Assembly: GCF_007828035.1 (NCBI RefSeq)
Contig: NZ_VITV01000002.1
Coordinates: 124,001-188,000, forward strand
DNA: 64,000 nt
Direction of reading: 5' to 3'
Origin: Nitrospirillum amazonense
GTDB lineage: Bacteria > Pseudomonadota > Alphaproteobacteria > Azospirillales > Azospirillaceae
Below are positions 18,255 to 27,127 of this stretch, piece by piece; the first letter of the stretch is position 1; each line of letters starts with the position of its first letter. The translations under genes were made by a program, and so were the position numbers. The notes under the pieces were generated by a model. That model was not told where the DNA came from, ran no database searches, and saw only the letters and a list, made by a program, of their open reading frames with translations.

Positions 18255-18578
18255 CAGGGCGCGCCGTTGCCAGAGGCTGACCCAGATTGACTACATTTTT
18301 CCGCAAAACGATGTGAAAGGGTATCCGCCTTTGCGGAAGAGACCGGTAGGCAACCTGTCATAGTTCACAGGGTGGAGCGCAGTGTGCAGCTGCCGACCTT
18401 GGCGTATGGCCAAAAAAGGCCTTGAACAGCTGGAACGGCTTTTCCGTTAACCCGAACGATATGCATTGACACTTAAAATCCGGACCGGCCCTGTCTACAC
18501 TGCGCCGGTCTACCCATCTCCCTGGGGCCCGCCCATATCCCTCGGACCCATCCCCGGGGCCGCCTTTGGAAAGTGCAA
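18255..18578. other. 324-bp divergent intergenic region
   Basis: This separates the response-regulator gene from psd-pssA and must hold promoters for both. A TTGACA at 18466-18471 is perfect, but the nearest TACACT is 24 bp away, so I do not call a promoter. I see no gene or convincing RNA structure. Confidence 0.4.
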
Positions 18579-19271
18579 ATGTCCGCTCTCAGCACCGTCA
18601 TCGTGCCGATCAACCGCGCCGGTTGGCCCTTCATCCTGGCCTTCGCCGTGGTCACCCTCATCCTGTTCTGGCTCTCCACCTTCCTGGGCTGGATCGGGGT
18701 GATCCTGACGGCATGGTGCGCCTACTTCTTCCGCGATCCCGACCGTGTGGTGCCCACCCGCCCCGGCCTGATGGTCAGCCCGGCCGACGGCCTGGTGCAG
18801 ATGATCACCAAGGCGGTGCCGCCGCCGGAGCTGGGCATGGGGCCGGAGCCGCTGACCCGCATCAGCATTTTCCTGAACGTGTTCAACGTGCACATCAACC
18901 GCACCCCCATCGAGGGCACGGTGACACGCGCTGAATACCACCCGGGCAAGTTCCTGAACGCCGCCCTGGACAAGGCCAGCGACCTGAACGAGCGCATGAG
19001 CATCCGCCTGGCCATGCCCGACGGGCGCGAGATCGCCTTTGTGCAGATCGCCGGCCTGGTGGCCCGCCGCATCATCTGTACCCTGAAGCCGGGGCAGAGC
19101 GTGTCCACTGGTGAGCGCTACGGCCTGATCCGCTTCGGCAGCCGCACCGACGTCTACCTGCCGGATGGCGTGCAGCCCCTGGTGGTCGTGGGACAGAAGG
19201 CCCTGGGCGGCGAAACCATCCTGGCCGACCTGGCCAGCGCCGAGCCGCAGCGTCAGGGCGTGGTGCGCTGA
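18579..19271 (+). CDS. psd: Phosphatidylserine decarboxylase proenzyme
   Basis: A 230-residue short-type enzyme that converts phosphatidylserine to phosphatidylethanolamine. Two hydrophobic segments occupy about residues 15-50. Conserved stretches are [33 protein letters not shown] and the self-cleavage site in [11 protein letters not shown], where the Ser of GS becomes the pyruvoyl group. The ATG at 18579 is used; a GTG two codons upstream is possible. It is coupled to pssA by a TGATG overlap, so consecutive pathway steps are co-translated. Confidence 0.95.
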   Translation: MSALSTVIVPINRAGWPFILAFAVVTLILFWLSTFLGWIGVILTAWCAYFFRDPDRVVPTRPGLMVSPADGLVQMITKAVPPPELGMGPEPLTRISIFLNVFNVHINRTPIEGTVTRAEYHPGKFLNAALDKASDLNERMSIRLAMPDGREIAFVQIAGLVARRIICTLKPGQSVSTGERYGLIRFGSRTDVYLPDGVQPLVVVGQKALGGETILADLASAEPQRQGVVR

Positions 19272-20224
19272 TGGTGCAACGTCCCCCGAGGACAGGCGGG
19301 GGCGCGCTGGGACGGCGGCGCCGGGCCATCCGGCCGCCGCGCCTGGGTGGCCTCACCATCAACAAGCTCTTGCCCAACATGCTGACGGTGCTGGCCCTGT
19401 CGGCCGGCATGACGGGCATCCGCTTCGCCACCGAGCAGCGCTGGGAACACGCGGTCGTCGCCATCGTGGTCGCGGCCGTGCTGGACGCGCTGGACGGCCG
19501 CATCGCCCGCCTGCTGAACGCGCAGAGCAAGTTCGGGGCGGAGCTGGACAGCCTGTCCGACGTGGTCAGCTTCGGCGTGGCCCCGGCCATGATCCTGTAC
19601 ATGTGGGGCCTGAACGAGGCGCGCAGCTTCGGCTGGATCGCTTGCCTGCTGTTCGGGGCCTGCGCCGCCTTGCGCCTGGCGCGTTTCAACACCGCCCTGG
19701 GGTCGGCCGCGCAGAAGCCGGTGTGGGCCTACAACTACTTCACCGGCGTGCCGGCCCCGGCCGGCGCCGGTCTGGCCCTGTTGCCCATCGTCGCCAGTTT
19801 CGAGATGGGGAGGACGGTCGTGGGCCACCCGGCCTTCGTCGTGGTGTGGACCGTGGGCATGGCGGCGCTGATGATCAGCGCCATCCCCACCTTTTCCCTG
19901 AAGGGGCTGCGCATCCACCCGCGCTATGTCGTCTTCATTTTCCTGGGCCTGGTGCTGCTGGCGGCCGGTGTCGTCAGCGCGCCATGGACCACCCTGCTGA
20001 TCCTGGGCGTGGGCTACCTCGTCACGCTGCCCTTCAGCGTGCGCCAGTACCAACGCCTGATGACGCAGGCGGAATCGCTGGTCGGTGCGGAGCCGGAAGG
20101 GCCAGAGGGCGTAATGACGGAGGGTACGATGACGGAGGGCGCCATGGCGTCGGAAAGCGTGGTGAACCCGGTGGCCGGCCAACCGCCGGTGCCGCCAACC
20201 GACGGGACGCCGCCGCAGCCCTGA
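19271..20224 (+). CDS. pssA: CDP-diacylglycerol-serine O-phosphatidyltransferase
   Basis: A 317-residue membrane enzyme making phosphatidylserine from CDP-diacylglycerol and serine, the step before Psd. The CDP-alcohol phosphatidyltransferase motif D-x2-DG-x2-AR-x8-G-x3-D-x3-D is intact as LDALDGRIARLL...FGAELDSLSD (about residues 74-101). About eight hydrophobic segments follow. The C-terminal 50 residues are Met/Glu/Pro-rich, repetitive (VMTEGTMTEGAMAS) and beyond the usual family end. Confidence 0.95.
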   Translation: MVQRPPRTGGGALGRRRRAIRPPRLGGLTINKLLPNMLTVLALSAGMTGIRFATEQRWEHAVVAIVVAAVLDALDGRIARLLNAQSKFGAELDSLSDVVSFGVAPAMILYMWGLNEARSFGWIACLLFGACAALRLARFNTALGSAAQKPVWAYNYFTGVPAPAGAGLALLPIVASFEMGRTVVGHPAFVVVWTVGMAALMISAIPTFSLKGLRIHPRYVVFIFLGLVLLAAGVVSAPWTTLLILGVGYLVTLPFSVRQYQRLMTQAESLVGAEPEGPEGVMTEGTMTEGAMASESVVNPVAGQPPVPPTDGTPPQP

Positions 20225-20231
20225 CCAACCC

Positions 20232-21074
20232 CTACTTGTGAGCCACCAGCAGCCGGGCGTGGAGATGGACGGGTATTTTCCCGTCCATTTTCGTTTCCAG
20301 CGCCACCGCGGCGGTGATGCGATCTTCCACCGCCGCGCGCGCTTCGGCCGACATCCGTGCCAAGGCGGGGGTGAAGGCCATGTCCAGGGTGGGGCGCCAG
20401 AAGGGCTTGGCGGCGTCGGCCAGGGCTGACTGCTCCAGCGCGGTTTCCGACACGGTGTCGAAGCCCGCCTCCAGGAACAGGCGGCCCAGCGTGCCCTCTT
20501 CGGCGAAGCGGAACAGCACGGCCAACTCCGGCACGCCGCCCAGTGCCTCATCCAGAAGGCGGAACAGCGTATTGCCGGCCTTCGGGCCCCAGCACAGCAA
20601 GGCCGCGATGCCGCCCGGCCGCAGGACGCGATGCATCTCGGCCACGGCGGCGGCCGCATCCGGGACGAACATCAGGCCAAAGCGGCAGCTGATCCGGTCC
20701 ACGCTGGCCGGGGCCAAGGGCAGGGCGGTCATGTCGGCCGCCAGGAAGGAAAGGGTGGCGACGCCGGCCCCACGCCGGCGGGCACCGGCCAGCATGGCGG
20801 GCACGAGGTCGCTGGCCAGCACGCGTCCCCCCTGTGCCGGATTCATGCCCTTGGCCGCGGTGATCGCCGGTTCACCGGCGCCGCTGGCCAAATCCAGAAG
20901 GGTGTGGTGCGGCTGCAGGGCCAGTGCGGCCAGCAGCGGCTGGTTCAGGCGGGCGGCGGGATCCGCCATGCTGTCGGCCCAGCGGTCCCACGCCTGGCCG
21001 CTGTCGTGCCAGCGGCGAATCTCCCGTTCGCGAACGGGATGCGGGTCAGCGGCCGGAGGGCCGCCGGCGCTCAA
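20232..21074 (-). CDS. Class I SAM-dependent methyltransferase
   Basis: A 280-residue UbiE-like methyltransferase. Motif I is LLDLASGAGEPAITAA near residue 60, motif II region is VLASDLVPAML, motif IV is DRISCRFGLMFVPD and the post-motif is HRVLRPGGIAALLCW. Its TTG start overlaps the stop of the upstream small gene (TTGA). The substrate is not inferable. It converges with pssA, leaving 7 bp. Confidence 0.82.
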   Translation of the reverse strand: MSAGGPPAADPHPVREREIRRWHDSGQAWDRWADSMADPAARLNQPLLAALALQPHHTLLDLASGAGEPAITAAKGMNPAQGGRVLASDLVPAMLAGARRRGAGVATLSFLAADMTALPLAPASVDRISCRFGLMFVPDAAAAVAEMHRVLRPGGIAALLCWGPKAGNTLFRLLDEALGGVPELAVLFRFAEEGTLGRLFLEAGFDTVSETALEQSALADAAKPFWRPTLDMAFTPALARMSAEARAAVEDRITAAVALETKMDGKIPVHLHARLLVAHK

Positions 21075-21388
21075 TGCAGGACCCGGGGGTAATGATCCTG
21101 TGGCTCATAGCCACCATCGGCCAGACGGTGACGCAGCATGTCCACCTCTTCCGTGAGGCGCTGGTTGAACTCGCCCAGCCGCTCGACCTGGCCGGCCAGG
21201 TCGGTCAGGTCGCGCTGCAGCCGCGTCAGGTGGTCCGAGGCCGTGCGGGCCAGGTTCGACTGGCGCACGGCCAGGCGGCCCAGCCGGCGCCAGACATAGC
21301 CGATGGTCATGCCGGCAGCGGCCAGAACGGCCGCGCAGGCGAAGACCAGGAACAGGGCGGGGTGGGCGTTGTCCAACTGCGAAAACAT
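21071..21388 (-). CDS. Small membrane-anchored coiled-coil protein
   Basis: A 105-residue hypothetical protein. One transmembrane helix (about residues 11-31, ALFLVFACAAVLAAAGMTIG) is followed by a leucine-heptad coiled coil (about 45-90: HLTRLQRDLTDLAGQVERLGEF). The architecture resembles small envelope or division-associated proteins, but there is no specific match. It is translationally coupled to the methyltransferase gene. Confidence 0.7.
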   Translation of the reverse strand: MFSQLDNAHPALFLVFACAAVLAAAGMTIGYVWRRLGRLAVRQSNLARTASDHLTRLQRDLTDLAGQVERLGEFNQRLTEEVDMLRHRLADGGYEPQDHYPRVLH

Positions 21389-21503
21389 GTGCGTTCAACC
21401 ATGGCGGCCGCGGGTTCAGGGGCGGCGGTCGAAGGGGGCGGTGACCTCTTCTACAAATAAGCGTGGCACCGTCTGGTGAAAAGGCCGCGTGTGCGGCCGC
21501 GCC

Positions 21504-21842
21504 TCATGACAGGCTGGTCGTGGGCTCGGCCACGGTTTCCGACGTCAGGGCGGCCAGCTTGTCACCGAAGGCGCGCAGAACCGGCAGGAAGCGGTCGATC
21601 TGGTCGCGGGTGACGTGGGCGTCCGTACGCAGAATGATGTCGGGTGCCGCCTGCAGCAGCTGAGTCATGCGAAAAGGACCGATCTGGTCATCCAGGAACA
21701 TGGACAGTCCCATCAGCATGCCCAGGGTCACGTCGTCCGGCGCGCTGGGGGTGTTCAGCACATCGTGCAGCTGTTCCATCAGCGTGTAGGTCAGGACGGA
21801 CGTGCGTTCGATGAGGTTGTTCTGGGGGATAGGCCGGGACAT
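21504..21842 (-). CDS. Conserved hypothetical protein
   Basis: A 112-residue soluble, helical protein beginning MSRPIPQNNLIERTSVL. The ATG at 21842 has AAGGAG about 10 nt upstream; the open frame back to 22118 lacks coding character. It has no signal peptide or known motif. It sits divergently from a CheY-like regulator with 263 bp between, so the two may share a control region. Confidence 0.65.
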   Translation of the reverse strand: MSRPIPQNNLIERTSVLTYTLMEQLHDVLNTPSAPDDVTLGMLMGLSMFLDDQIGPFRMTQLLQAAPDIILRTDAHVTRDQIDRFLPVLRAFGDKLAALTSETVAEPTTSLS

Positions 21843-22105
21843 GGGACTGGCGCTCCTTATCAACACCTGCCCGGTACCAGGACCCACGTGCGGCGGATCC
21901 ATCCGGGGATGAGCGAACCATAGGCCGCCGCTCGTCACCAAACCGTTAACTGCGCGAGAACGACGCGCATGCCGCACTGTGCGAGGGGATAGGGTGAAGA
22001 TTGGATGCGGCGCGCAGTATGGTTCCTGCCGCATTAACCCCGCGCGCGAGACAAAGGAAGGGGCTACACTGCCGGCCACACAGGGGTCGGCTGGCATCAG
22101 GCGAT

Positions 22106-22783
22106 ATGGCATCAGCAAAGTCCGGAAAATACTACCGCCTGGACGGCTTGAGCGTTCTGGTGGCCGACGACAACCGCTTCGTGCGCACCATTCTGGTCAC
22201 GGTGTTGCGGGGCCTGGGCGTCGGCCGCGTGCTGCAGGCGGAGAATGGCGAGGAGGCGACCGCCATCCTGGACGTGTCGACGCAAATCCAGGGGGCCAGC
22301 GACATCGACATCGTCTTCGCCGATCATCTCATGGCGCCGGTGGATGGGCTGGAGTTGCTGAAGTGGGTGCGTGAGCACGACCACGACAAGCTGAAGTTCA
22401 TGCCCTACATCATGATGAGTGGCGAGGCGGATGAGAACGCCGTGCGCATGGCGCGCGACGGCGGAGTCACTGAATACCTGGCCAAGCCCATGTCGGTGGC
22501 CAATGTCGCCTCGCGCCTGGTGGCCATCGTCGACAAGCCGCGGCCCTTCATTCGCGCGCCGGGCTATATCGGGCCTGACCGGCGGCGGCAGACCTTGCCC
22601 TATGCGGGGGAGGATCGCCGCGTGATGACCGGCCACCGCGTGACGCTGGACGGGGCCCAGGCGCCCATCGAGGATGAGGCGCTGCCGCCCGTCGGCCAGG
22701 CTGTGCCCGAGGTGGCCGCCCAGGAGGTGGGCAGGGCTGTCGGGGCGGAGGCGGCTCCCCCCTCGTCGGAAACTGTGGACTAA
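22106..22783 (+). CDS. CheY-like response regulator with C-terminal DRR tail
   Basis: A 225-residue protein. The receiver domain (about residues 12-140) has LVADDNRFVRTIL, the phospho-acceptor Asp in DIVFADHLMAPVDG, YIMMSGEAD and the Lys in YLAKPMS. The C-terminal tail carries GYIGPDRRRQ and GEDRR motifs, a type of extension common on alphaproteobacterial single-domain regulators, then an acidic low-complexity end. There is no DNA-binding domain. It is followed after 82 bp by a gene for a helical protein that may be its partner. Confidence 0.85.
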   Translation: MASAKSGKYYRLDGLSVLVADDNRFVRTILVTVLRGLGVGRVLQAENGEEATAILDVSTQIQGASDIDIVFADHLMAPVDGLELLKWVREHDHDKLKFMPYIMMSGEADENAVRMARDGGVTEYLAKPMSVANVASRLVAIVDKPRPFIRAPGYIGPDRRRQTLPYAGEDRRVMTGHRVTLDGAQAPIEDEALPPVGQAVPEVAAQEVGRAVGAEAAPPSSETVD

Positions 22784-22865
22784 CACCGATGGTGGGACAG
22801 GCTGACCGGCTTTTGGAAAGTTGTGACCCCTTATAGGAGGGGCGGGCCTTATGGGAGGGACGGGT

Positions 22866-23396
22866 ATGACGGACAAGTCCGATAAAGGCCTGCCCGGGAA
22901 AGGCACCCGGGTGGTGGAGATCATCGAGTTGCCGAACAAGCTGCGCGCCAAGGTAGGCGGGGCCGTGGGCAAGCCCGGGCAGATCGATCCTGCGGCCATC
23001 GATCGCGCGAGCCGCCACGTGGCCCGCATGGCGGAGGCGCACCAGGCCCAGACCCGCATCGACCTGACCACGCTGCAGGCCGCCTTCGAACAGGCCAAGC
23101 GCGATGTGGAGCATCGCGTCCAGCATTTGCGCAAGGTCTACAAGATTTCCGACGGCATCATGACCCTGGGCCGGACCTTCGGCTATAACCTGCTGTCCGA
23201 TTTCGCCAATTCCATGAACCATTTCCTGGTGGATCTGGAAAACCCCACCGATGCCCTGCTGACGGTGGTGGGCCTGCACATCGACGCCATGCATGTCGTG
23301 GTGCGCGACGACATCAAGGGCGACGGCGGCGAGCTGGGGCAGGCCCTGACCAAATCGCTGGCCCTGGCCCGCGCCAAGCTGATTCATAAGCGGTAA
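22866..23396 (+). CDS. Hypothetical helical protein downstream of a response regulator
   Basis: A 176-residue soluble protein. The N-terminus is basic and the middle is helical (LQAAFEQAKRDVEHRVQHLRKVYKISDG). The C-terminal half reads ANSMNHFLVDLENPTDALLTVVGLHIDAMHVVV, with a His-containing helix. The ATG at 22866 has GGGAGGG 6 nt upstream; an ATG at 22851 is in frame. The helical shape and the partner regulator suggest a phosphorelay or chemotaxis-type accessory, but I recognise no family. Confidence 0.7.
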   Translation: MTDKSDKGLPGKGTRVVEIIELPNKLRAKVGGAVGKPGQIDPAAIDRASRHVARMAEAHQAQTRIDLTTLQAAFEQAKRDVEHRVQHLRKVYKISDGIMTLGRTFGYNLLSDFANSMNHFLVDLENPTDALLTVVGLHIDAMHVVVRDDIKGDGGELGQALTKSLALARAKLIHKR

Positions 23397-23433
23397 CGGG
23401 GCCCGCTCGGGCGCCCGGCGGACGCAGCCGCAT

Positions 23434-23472
23434 CCTACAGCCGCATGAGGATTGGCCTCATGCGGCTGTAGG
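23434..23472. terminator. Perfect 17-bp inverted repeat between convergent genes
   Basis: CCTACAGCCGCATGAGG (23434-23450) is perfectly complementary to 23456-23472 across a 5-nt loop. It lies 37 bp after the upstream stop and 13 bp after the tex stop on the other strand. The position suits a bidirectional terminator, although neither side has a good T-run. Confidence 0.65.
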
Positions 23473-23485
23473 CGTTCTTGCCTGA

Positions 23486-25933
23486 TTACTTGTCCTTGCG
23501 GGCGCGGGCGAAGGCGTCGGCCAGGGCGCCGCCGAAGGCGTTGCCGAAGCTGCCGCCGCGCGATTCCTGGGTCTTGCCGACGCTGCCCTGGTTGGGGCGG
23601 GGGCCGCCGCCCGGCTTGCGGTCGCCTTGGCCGCCCTGGGGACGGTCATTCTTGGGACCGTTCTGGGACCGGCTGCCGCCGGGGGCGCGGTTGTCATTGC
23701 GGTGCCCCGGTCGGCCGTCGTCCTGGCGGGGACCGCTGGCCGGACGCGCGGCCTGTTCCTCCAGCCGCATGGTCAGGGCGACGCGGCGGCGCTTCAGGTC
23801 CACCTCCAGCACCTTGACCTTGACGATGTCGCCGGCGGTGACGACGGCGTGCGGGTCCTTCACGAACTTGCCGGCCAGCTGGCTGATGTGCACCAGGCCG
23901 TCCTGGTGAACGCCCACATCGACGAAGGCGCCGAAGGCGGTGACGTTGGTGACCACGCCTTCCAGCACCATGCCGGGCTGGAGATCCTTCAGTTCCTCCA
24001 CACCGTCCTTGAAGGCGGCGGTCTTGAACTCGGGGCGTGGGTCGCGGCCGGGCTTCTCCAGTTCCTTGAGGATATCCTCAACCGTTGGGATACCGAAACG
24101 ATCATCGGCGTAATCGGCCGGGTCCAGGCTGCGCAGGAAGGGCACGTCGCCGATGAGGGTCGCCAGGGTGCGCCCGGTCTTGGCCAGGATGCGCTCCACC
24201 ACGGCGTAGGACTCGGGGTGCACGGCAGACCCGTCCAGGGCGGTGTCGCCGTCGCGGATGCGCAGGAAGCCGGCCGCCTGTTCGAAGGCCTTGGGGCCCA
24301 GGCGCGACACGTCCAGCAACTGGCGGCGGTTGCGGAAGGCGCCGTGCGCATCACGGTAGTCGACGATGTTGCGGGCGATGCTGTCGCTCAGGCCCGACAC
24401 CCGGGCCAGCAGGGGCACCGAGGCGGTGTTGAGGTCCACGCCCACGCCGTTCACGCAATCCTCGACCACGGCGTCCAGGGTGCGGGCCAGCTTGGTGGGG
24501 CTGACGTCATGCTGGTATTGGCCGACGCCGATGGACTTGGGGTCGATCTTCACCAACTCGGCCAGCGGGTCCTGCAGGCGGCGCGCGATGGAGACGGCGC
24601 CGCGCAGGCTGACGTCCAGGTTGGGGAATTCCTTGGCCGCCACTTCCGAGGCGGAATAGACCGAGGCACCAGCCTCCGACACCATGATCTTGGTCAGTTT
24701 CAGCTGGGGGAACTGGGCCATGACGTCGGCGGCCAGCTTGTCCGTCTCGCGCGACGCCGTGCCGTTGCCGATGGCGATCAGGCCGACATTGTGCCGGCCG
24801 GCCAGGGCCGCCAGCGTGGCGACCGAGCCCGCCCAGTCGCGGCGCGGCTCGTGCGGGTAAATGGTTGTGGTCTCCAGCAGCTTGCCGGTGGCGTCCACCA
24901 CGGCGACCTTCACACCGGTGCGGATTCCGGGATCCAGCCCCAGGGTGGCGCGCTGGCCGGCGGGCGGCGCCAGCAGCAGGCCCTTCAGGTTGCGGCCGAA
25001 GACGGCGATGGCCTCATCCTCCGCCCGGTCGCGCACCGTGCCCATCAGATCCAGTTCCAGATGCAGCGCGATCTTGGTGCGCCAGGCCCAGCGGCAGGTG
25101 TCCAGCAGCCAGCGGTCGGCGGCCCGGCCCCGGTCCTGGATGCCGAATCGGTTGGCGATGGCCGCCTCGCAGGGGTGCTGCTGGCCGGGAGCGGGATCCT
25201 CGCCTACCTTCATGGCCAGGTCCAGGATGCCGCCGGCGCGGCCGCGGAACAGGGCCAGGGCGCGGTGCGAGGGCAGGTTGGCCAGGGGCTCCGCCTTGTC
25301 GAAATAGTCGGAGAACTTAGCGCCCTCCTCGGCCTTGCCCTCCACGACGGTGGAGACGATGCGGCCGTGTTCCTGGCAATAGCCGCGCAGGAAGCCCAGC
25401 AGCTCGGCGTTTTCGCCCATGCGCTCCACCAGGATGGCGCGGGCGCCGTCCAGGGCCGCCTTGGCGTCGGCCACGCCCTTCTCGGCATCGACGTAGGGGG
25501 CGGCGCTGGTTTCCGGATCGTAAGTCGGGTCGTTCAGCAGCAGGTCGGCCAAAGGCTCCAGCCCCGCTTCCCGCGCGATCATGGCCTTGGTCCGGCGCTT
25601 GGGCTTGTAAGGCAGATACAGATCCTCCAGCCGCGTCTTGGTGTCGGCGGTGGCGATCTGGGTCTGCAATTCGGGCGTCAGCTTGCCCTGCTCCTCAATG
25701 GATTTGAGGATGGCGGCGCGCCGCTCCTCCATCTCGCGCAGGTAGCGCAGACGTTCATCCAGGGTGCGCAGCTGCGTGTCATCCAAGCCGCCGGTCGCCT
25801 CCTTGCGGTAGCGGGCGATGAAGGGCACGGTCGAGCCTTCGTCCAGCAGGGCGACCGCCGCTGCCACCTGTTCGGGGCGGGCGGATAGTTCGGTGGCGAT
25901 AAGGCCGACGATGCGGCGCGCGGTATCGGTCAT
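23486..25933 (-). CDS. tex: Tex-family RNA-binding transcription accessory protein
   Basis: An 815-residue protein. Tex N-terminal helices carry [17 protein letters not shown] (about residues 33-49), a YqgF-like nuclease-fold domain has [17 protein letters not shown] (about 340), a helix-hairpin-helix region has [16 protein letters not shown], and an S1 domain runs from about 645 ([33 protein letters not shown]). The final 80 residues are Arg/Gly/Asn/Gln-rich and would add RNA affinity; this tail is longer than usual. It is a single gene, divergent from the yfgM-bamB-der genes. Confidence 0.95.
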   Translation of the reverse strand: MTDTARRIVGLIATELSARPEQVAAAVALLDEGSTVPFIARYRKEATGGLDDTQLRTLDERLRYLREMEERRAAILKSIEEQGKLTPELQTQIATADTKTRLEDLYLPYKPKRRTKAMIAREAGLEPLADLLLNDPTYDPETSAAPYVDAEKGVADAKAALDGARAILVERMGENAELLGFLRGYCQEHGRIVSTVVEGKAEEGAKFSDYFDKAEPLANLPSHRALALFRGRAGGILDLAMKVGEDPAPGQQHPCEAAIANRFGIQDRGRAADRWLLDTCRWAWRTKIALHLELDLMGTVRDRAEDEAIAVFGRNLKGLLLAPPAGQRATLGLDPGIRTGVKVAVVDATGKLLETTTIYPHEPRRDWAGSVATLAALAGRHNVGLIAIGNGTASRETDKLAADVMAQFPQLKLTKIMVSEAGASVYSASEVAAKEFPNLDVSLRGAVSIARRLQDPLAELVKIDPKSIGVGQYQHDVSPTKLARTLDAVVEDCVNGVGVDLNTASVPLLARVSGLSDSIARNIVDYRDAHGAFRNRRQLLDVSRLGPKAFEQAAGFLRIRDGDTALDGSAVHPESYAVVERILAKTGRTLATLIGDVPFLRSLDPADYADDRFGIPTVEDILKELEKPGRDPRPEFKTAAFKDGVEELKDLQPGMVLEGVVTNVTAFGAFVDVGVHQDGLVHISQLAGKFVKDPHAVVTAGDIVKVKVLEVDLKRRRVALTMRLEEQAARPASGPRQDDGRPGHRNDNRAPGGSRSQNGPKNDRPQGGQGDRKPGGGPRPNQGSVGKTQESRGGSFGNAFGGALADAFARARKDK

Positions 25934-26470
25934 GGCGGCTTTGAATCAGGCGTGGTGGCAGCGGCAGGTGTCCCCGGACGGGGGCCCAGGCTCATTACCG
26001 CGCCGCGGCGGCGACCGCCAGTCTTTGCTGCGCCTATTCCCTTGGGCGGGGCTTATCCACCTTTCGGGCAGGGGAATCGGGCCGGTCGCCCTCGCGCTAC
26101 CCGTGGCCGTTTCAAGCCACCCGCCACTATTCCTGGGGCACCGTCCCGTCAGGCCTTTCTCTTTTGGGCAGGGGAGGAACGTTTTTCCGTGGGTCGCTCC
26201 ACAGACTTATCCACAGGGGCGGATTATTTCGCGAAGCAAAAACAACGGACCGATAGGAAATGCCCTCTCCGCCCGTGCCAAGGGCGACTGATTTAATCTA
26301 TGCTGCCCGCCCGGCCGCGATTGGCGGGGCGCCGCCACTGGCCTTCAGGGGACGGCGGGCAGGGGGATTGGGGGACATTCGACCCGGACTTTCCTTGACC
26401 GTCACGCGCCCCTCTGGTATCGGCGCGGATTGCTGTTATGGTGCCGGCCTCGGTGTCGAAGAGTGAGCTG
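25934..26470. other. 537-bp intergenic region with two DnaA-box-like sites
   Basis: No credible gene is present. It contains a perfect DnaA box TTATCCACA at 26207-26215 and a one-mismatch box TTATCCACC at 26053-26061, both on the plus strand and 154 bp apart. The stretch 26216-26300 is relatively AT-rich for this window. Promoters for tex and the downstream operon must also lie here. Confidence 0.5.
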
Positions 26471-27127
26471 ATGAGCGATATTTTTCGCGAGGTCGATGAC
26501 GACCTTCGCCGTGAACGACTGGAAAAACTGTGGCGCCAGGTGGGCCCTTACCTGCTGGCGGGGGCCGTGGCCATCCTGGCGGGCACGGCCGCCTATGTGG
26601 CCTGGGACCAGTACCGCACCCGCCAGGCGATCGAGCGCACCAGCGCCCTGATATCCGCCACGGAGAAGGTGGCCCCCGCGATTGAGAGCGGCAACGCCAA
26701 GGACGCGCTGGCCGCCCTGGCGGCGGTGACGCCTAAGCTGGGGGGCGCGCCGGCCACGCTGGCCCGCCTGCAGGAGGCTGGGCTGAAGGCCGCCAGCGGC
26801 GACGCCGCCGGCGCCATCGCCATCTATGACCAGATTGCCGGCAGCGCCGACAACGATCCGTTGTTCCGCGACCTGGCGCAGATCCTGGCCGTGATGCAGC
26901 AGGTGGACACCGGCAACCCCGCGCAGTTGCAGTCCCGCATCTCGGGCCTGACCAAGGGGCCGTGGCGCTACACCGCGCAGGAGCTGTCGGGCCTGCTGTA
27001 TCTGCGTGCCAACGACCTGGCCAAGGCCAGGGAGATTTTCCAGTCCCTGTCCGTCGATCCGGCCGCACCCCAGGGCGTCCGCGCCCGCGCCGCCGATCTC
27101 GTCGCCCTCTACGCCGAGCAGAAATGA
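26471..27127 (+). CDS. YfgM-like tetratricopeptide protein
   Basis: A 218-residue inner-membrane protein. The cytoplasmic N-terminus reads MSDIFREVDDDLRRERLEKLW, followed by one transmembrane helix (about residues 27-45) and a periplasmic helical TPR-like domain. This is the YfgM/DUF2133 arrangement, an ancillary SecYEG/chaperone protein encoded next to bamB and der in many proteobacteria, as here. The start at 26471 is the conserved MSDIF; an upstream in-frame ATG at 26438 is unlikely. The stop overlaps the bamB start (ATGA). Confidence 0.85.
   Translation: MSDIFREVDDDLRRERLEKLWRQVGPYLLAGAVAILAGTAAYVAWDQYRTRQAIERTSALISATEKVAPAIESGNAKDALAALAAVTPKLGGAPATLARLQEAGLKAASGDAAGAIAIYDQIAGSADNDPLFRDLAQILAVMQQVDTGNPAQLQSRISGLTKGPWRYTAQELSGLLYLRANDLAKAREIFQSLSVDPAAPQGVRARAADLVALYAEQK

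Noticed and set aside
18466-18501. TTGACA and TACACT as a promoter of psd
   Set aside because: The spacer is 24 bp, too long for a sigma-70 promoter.
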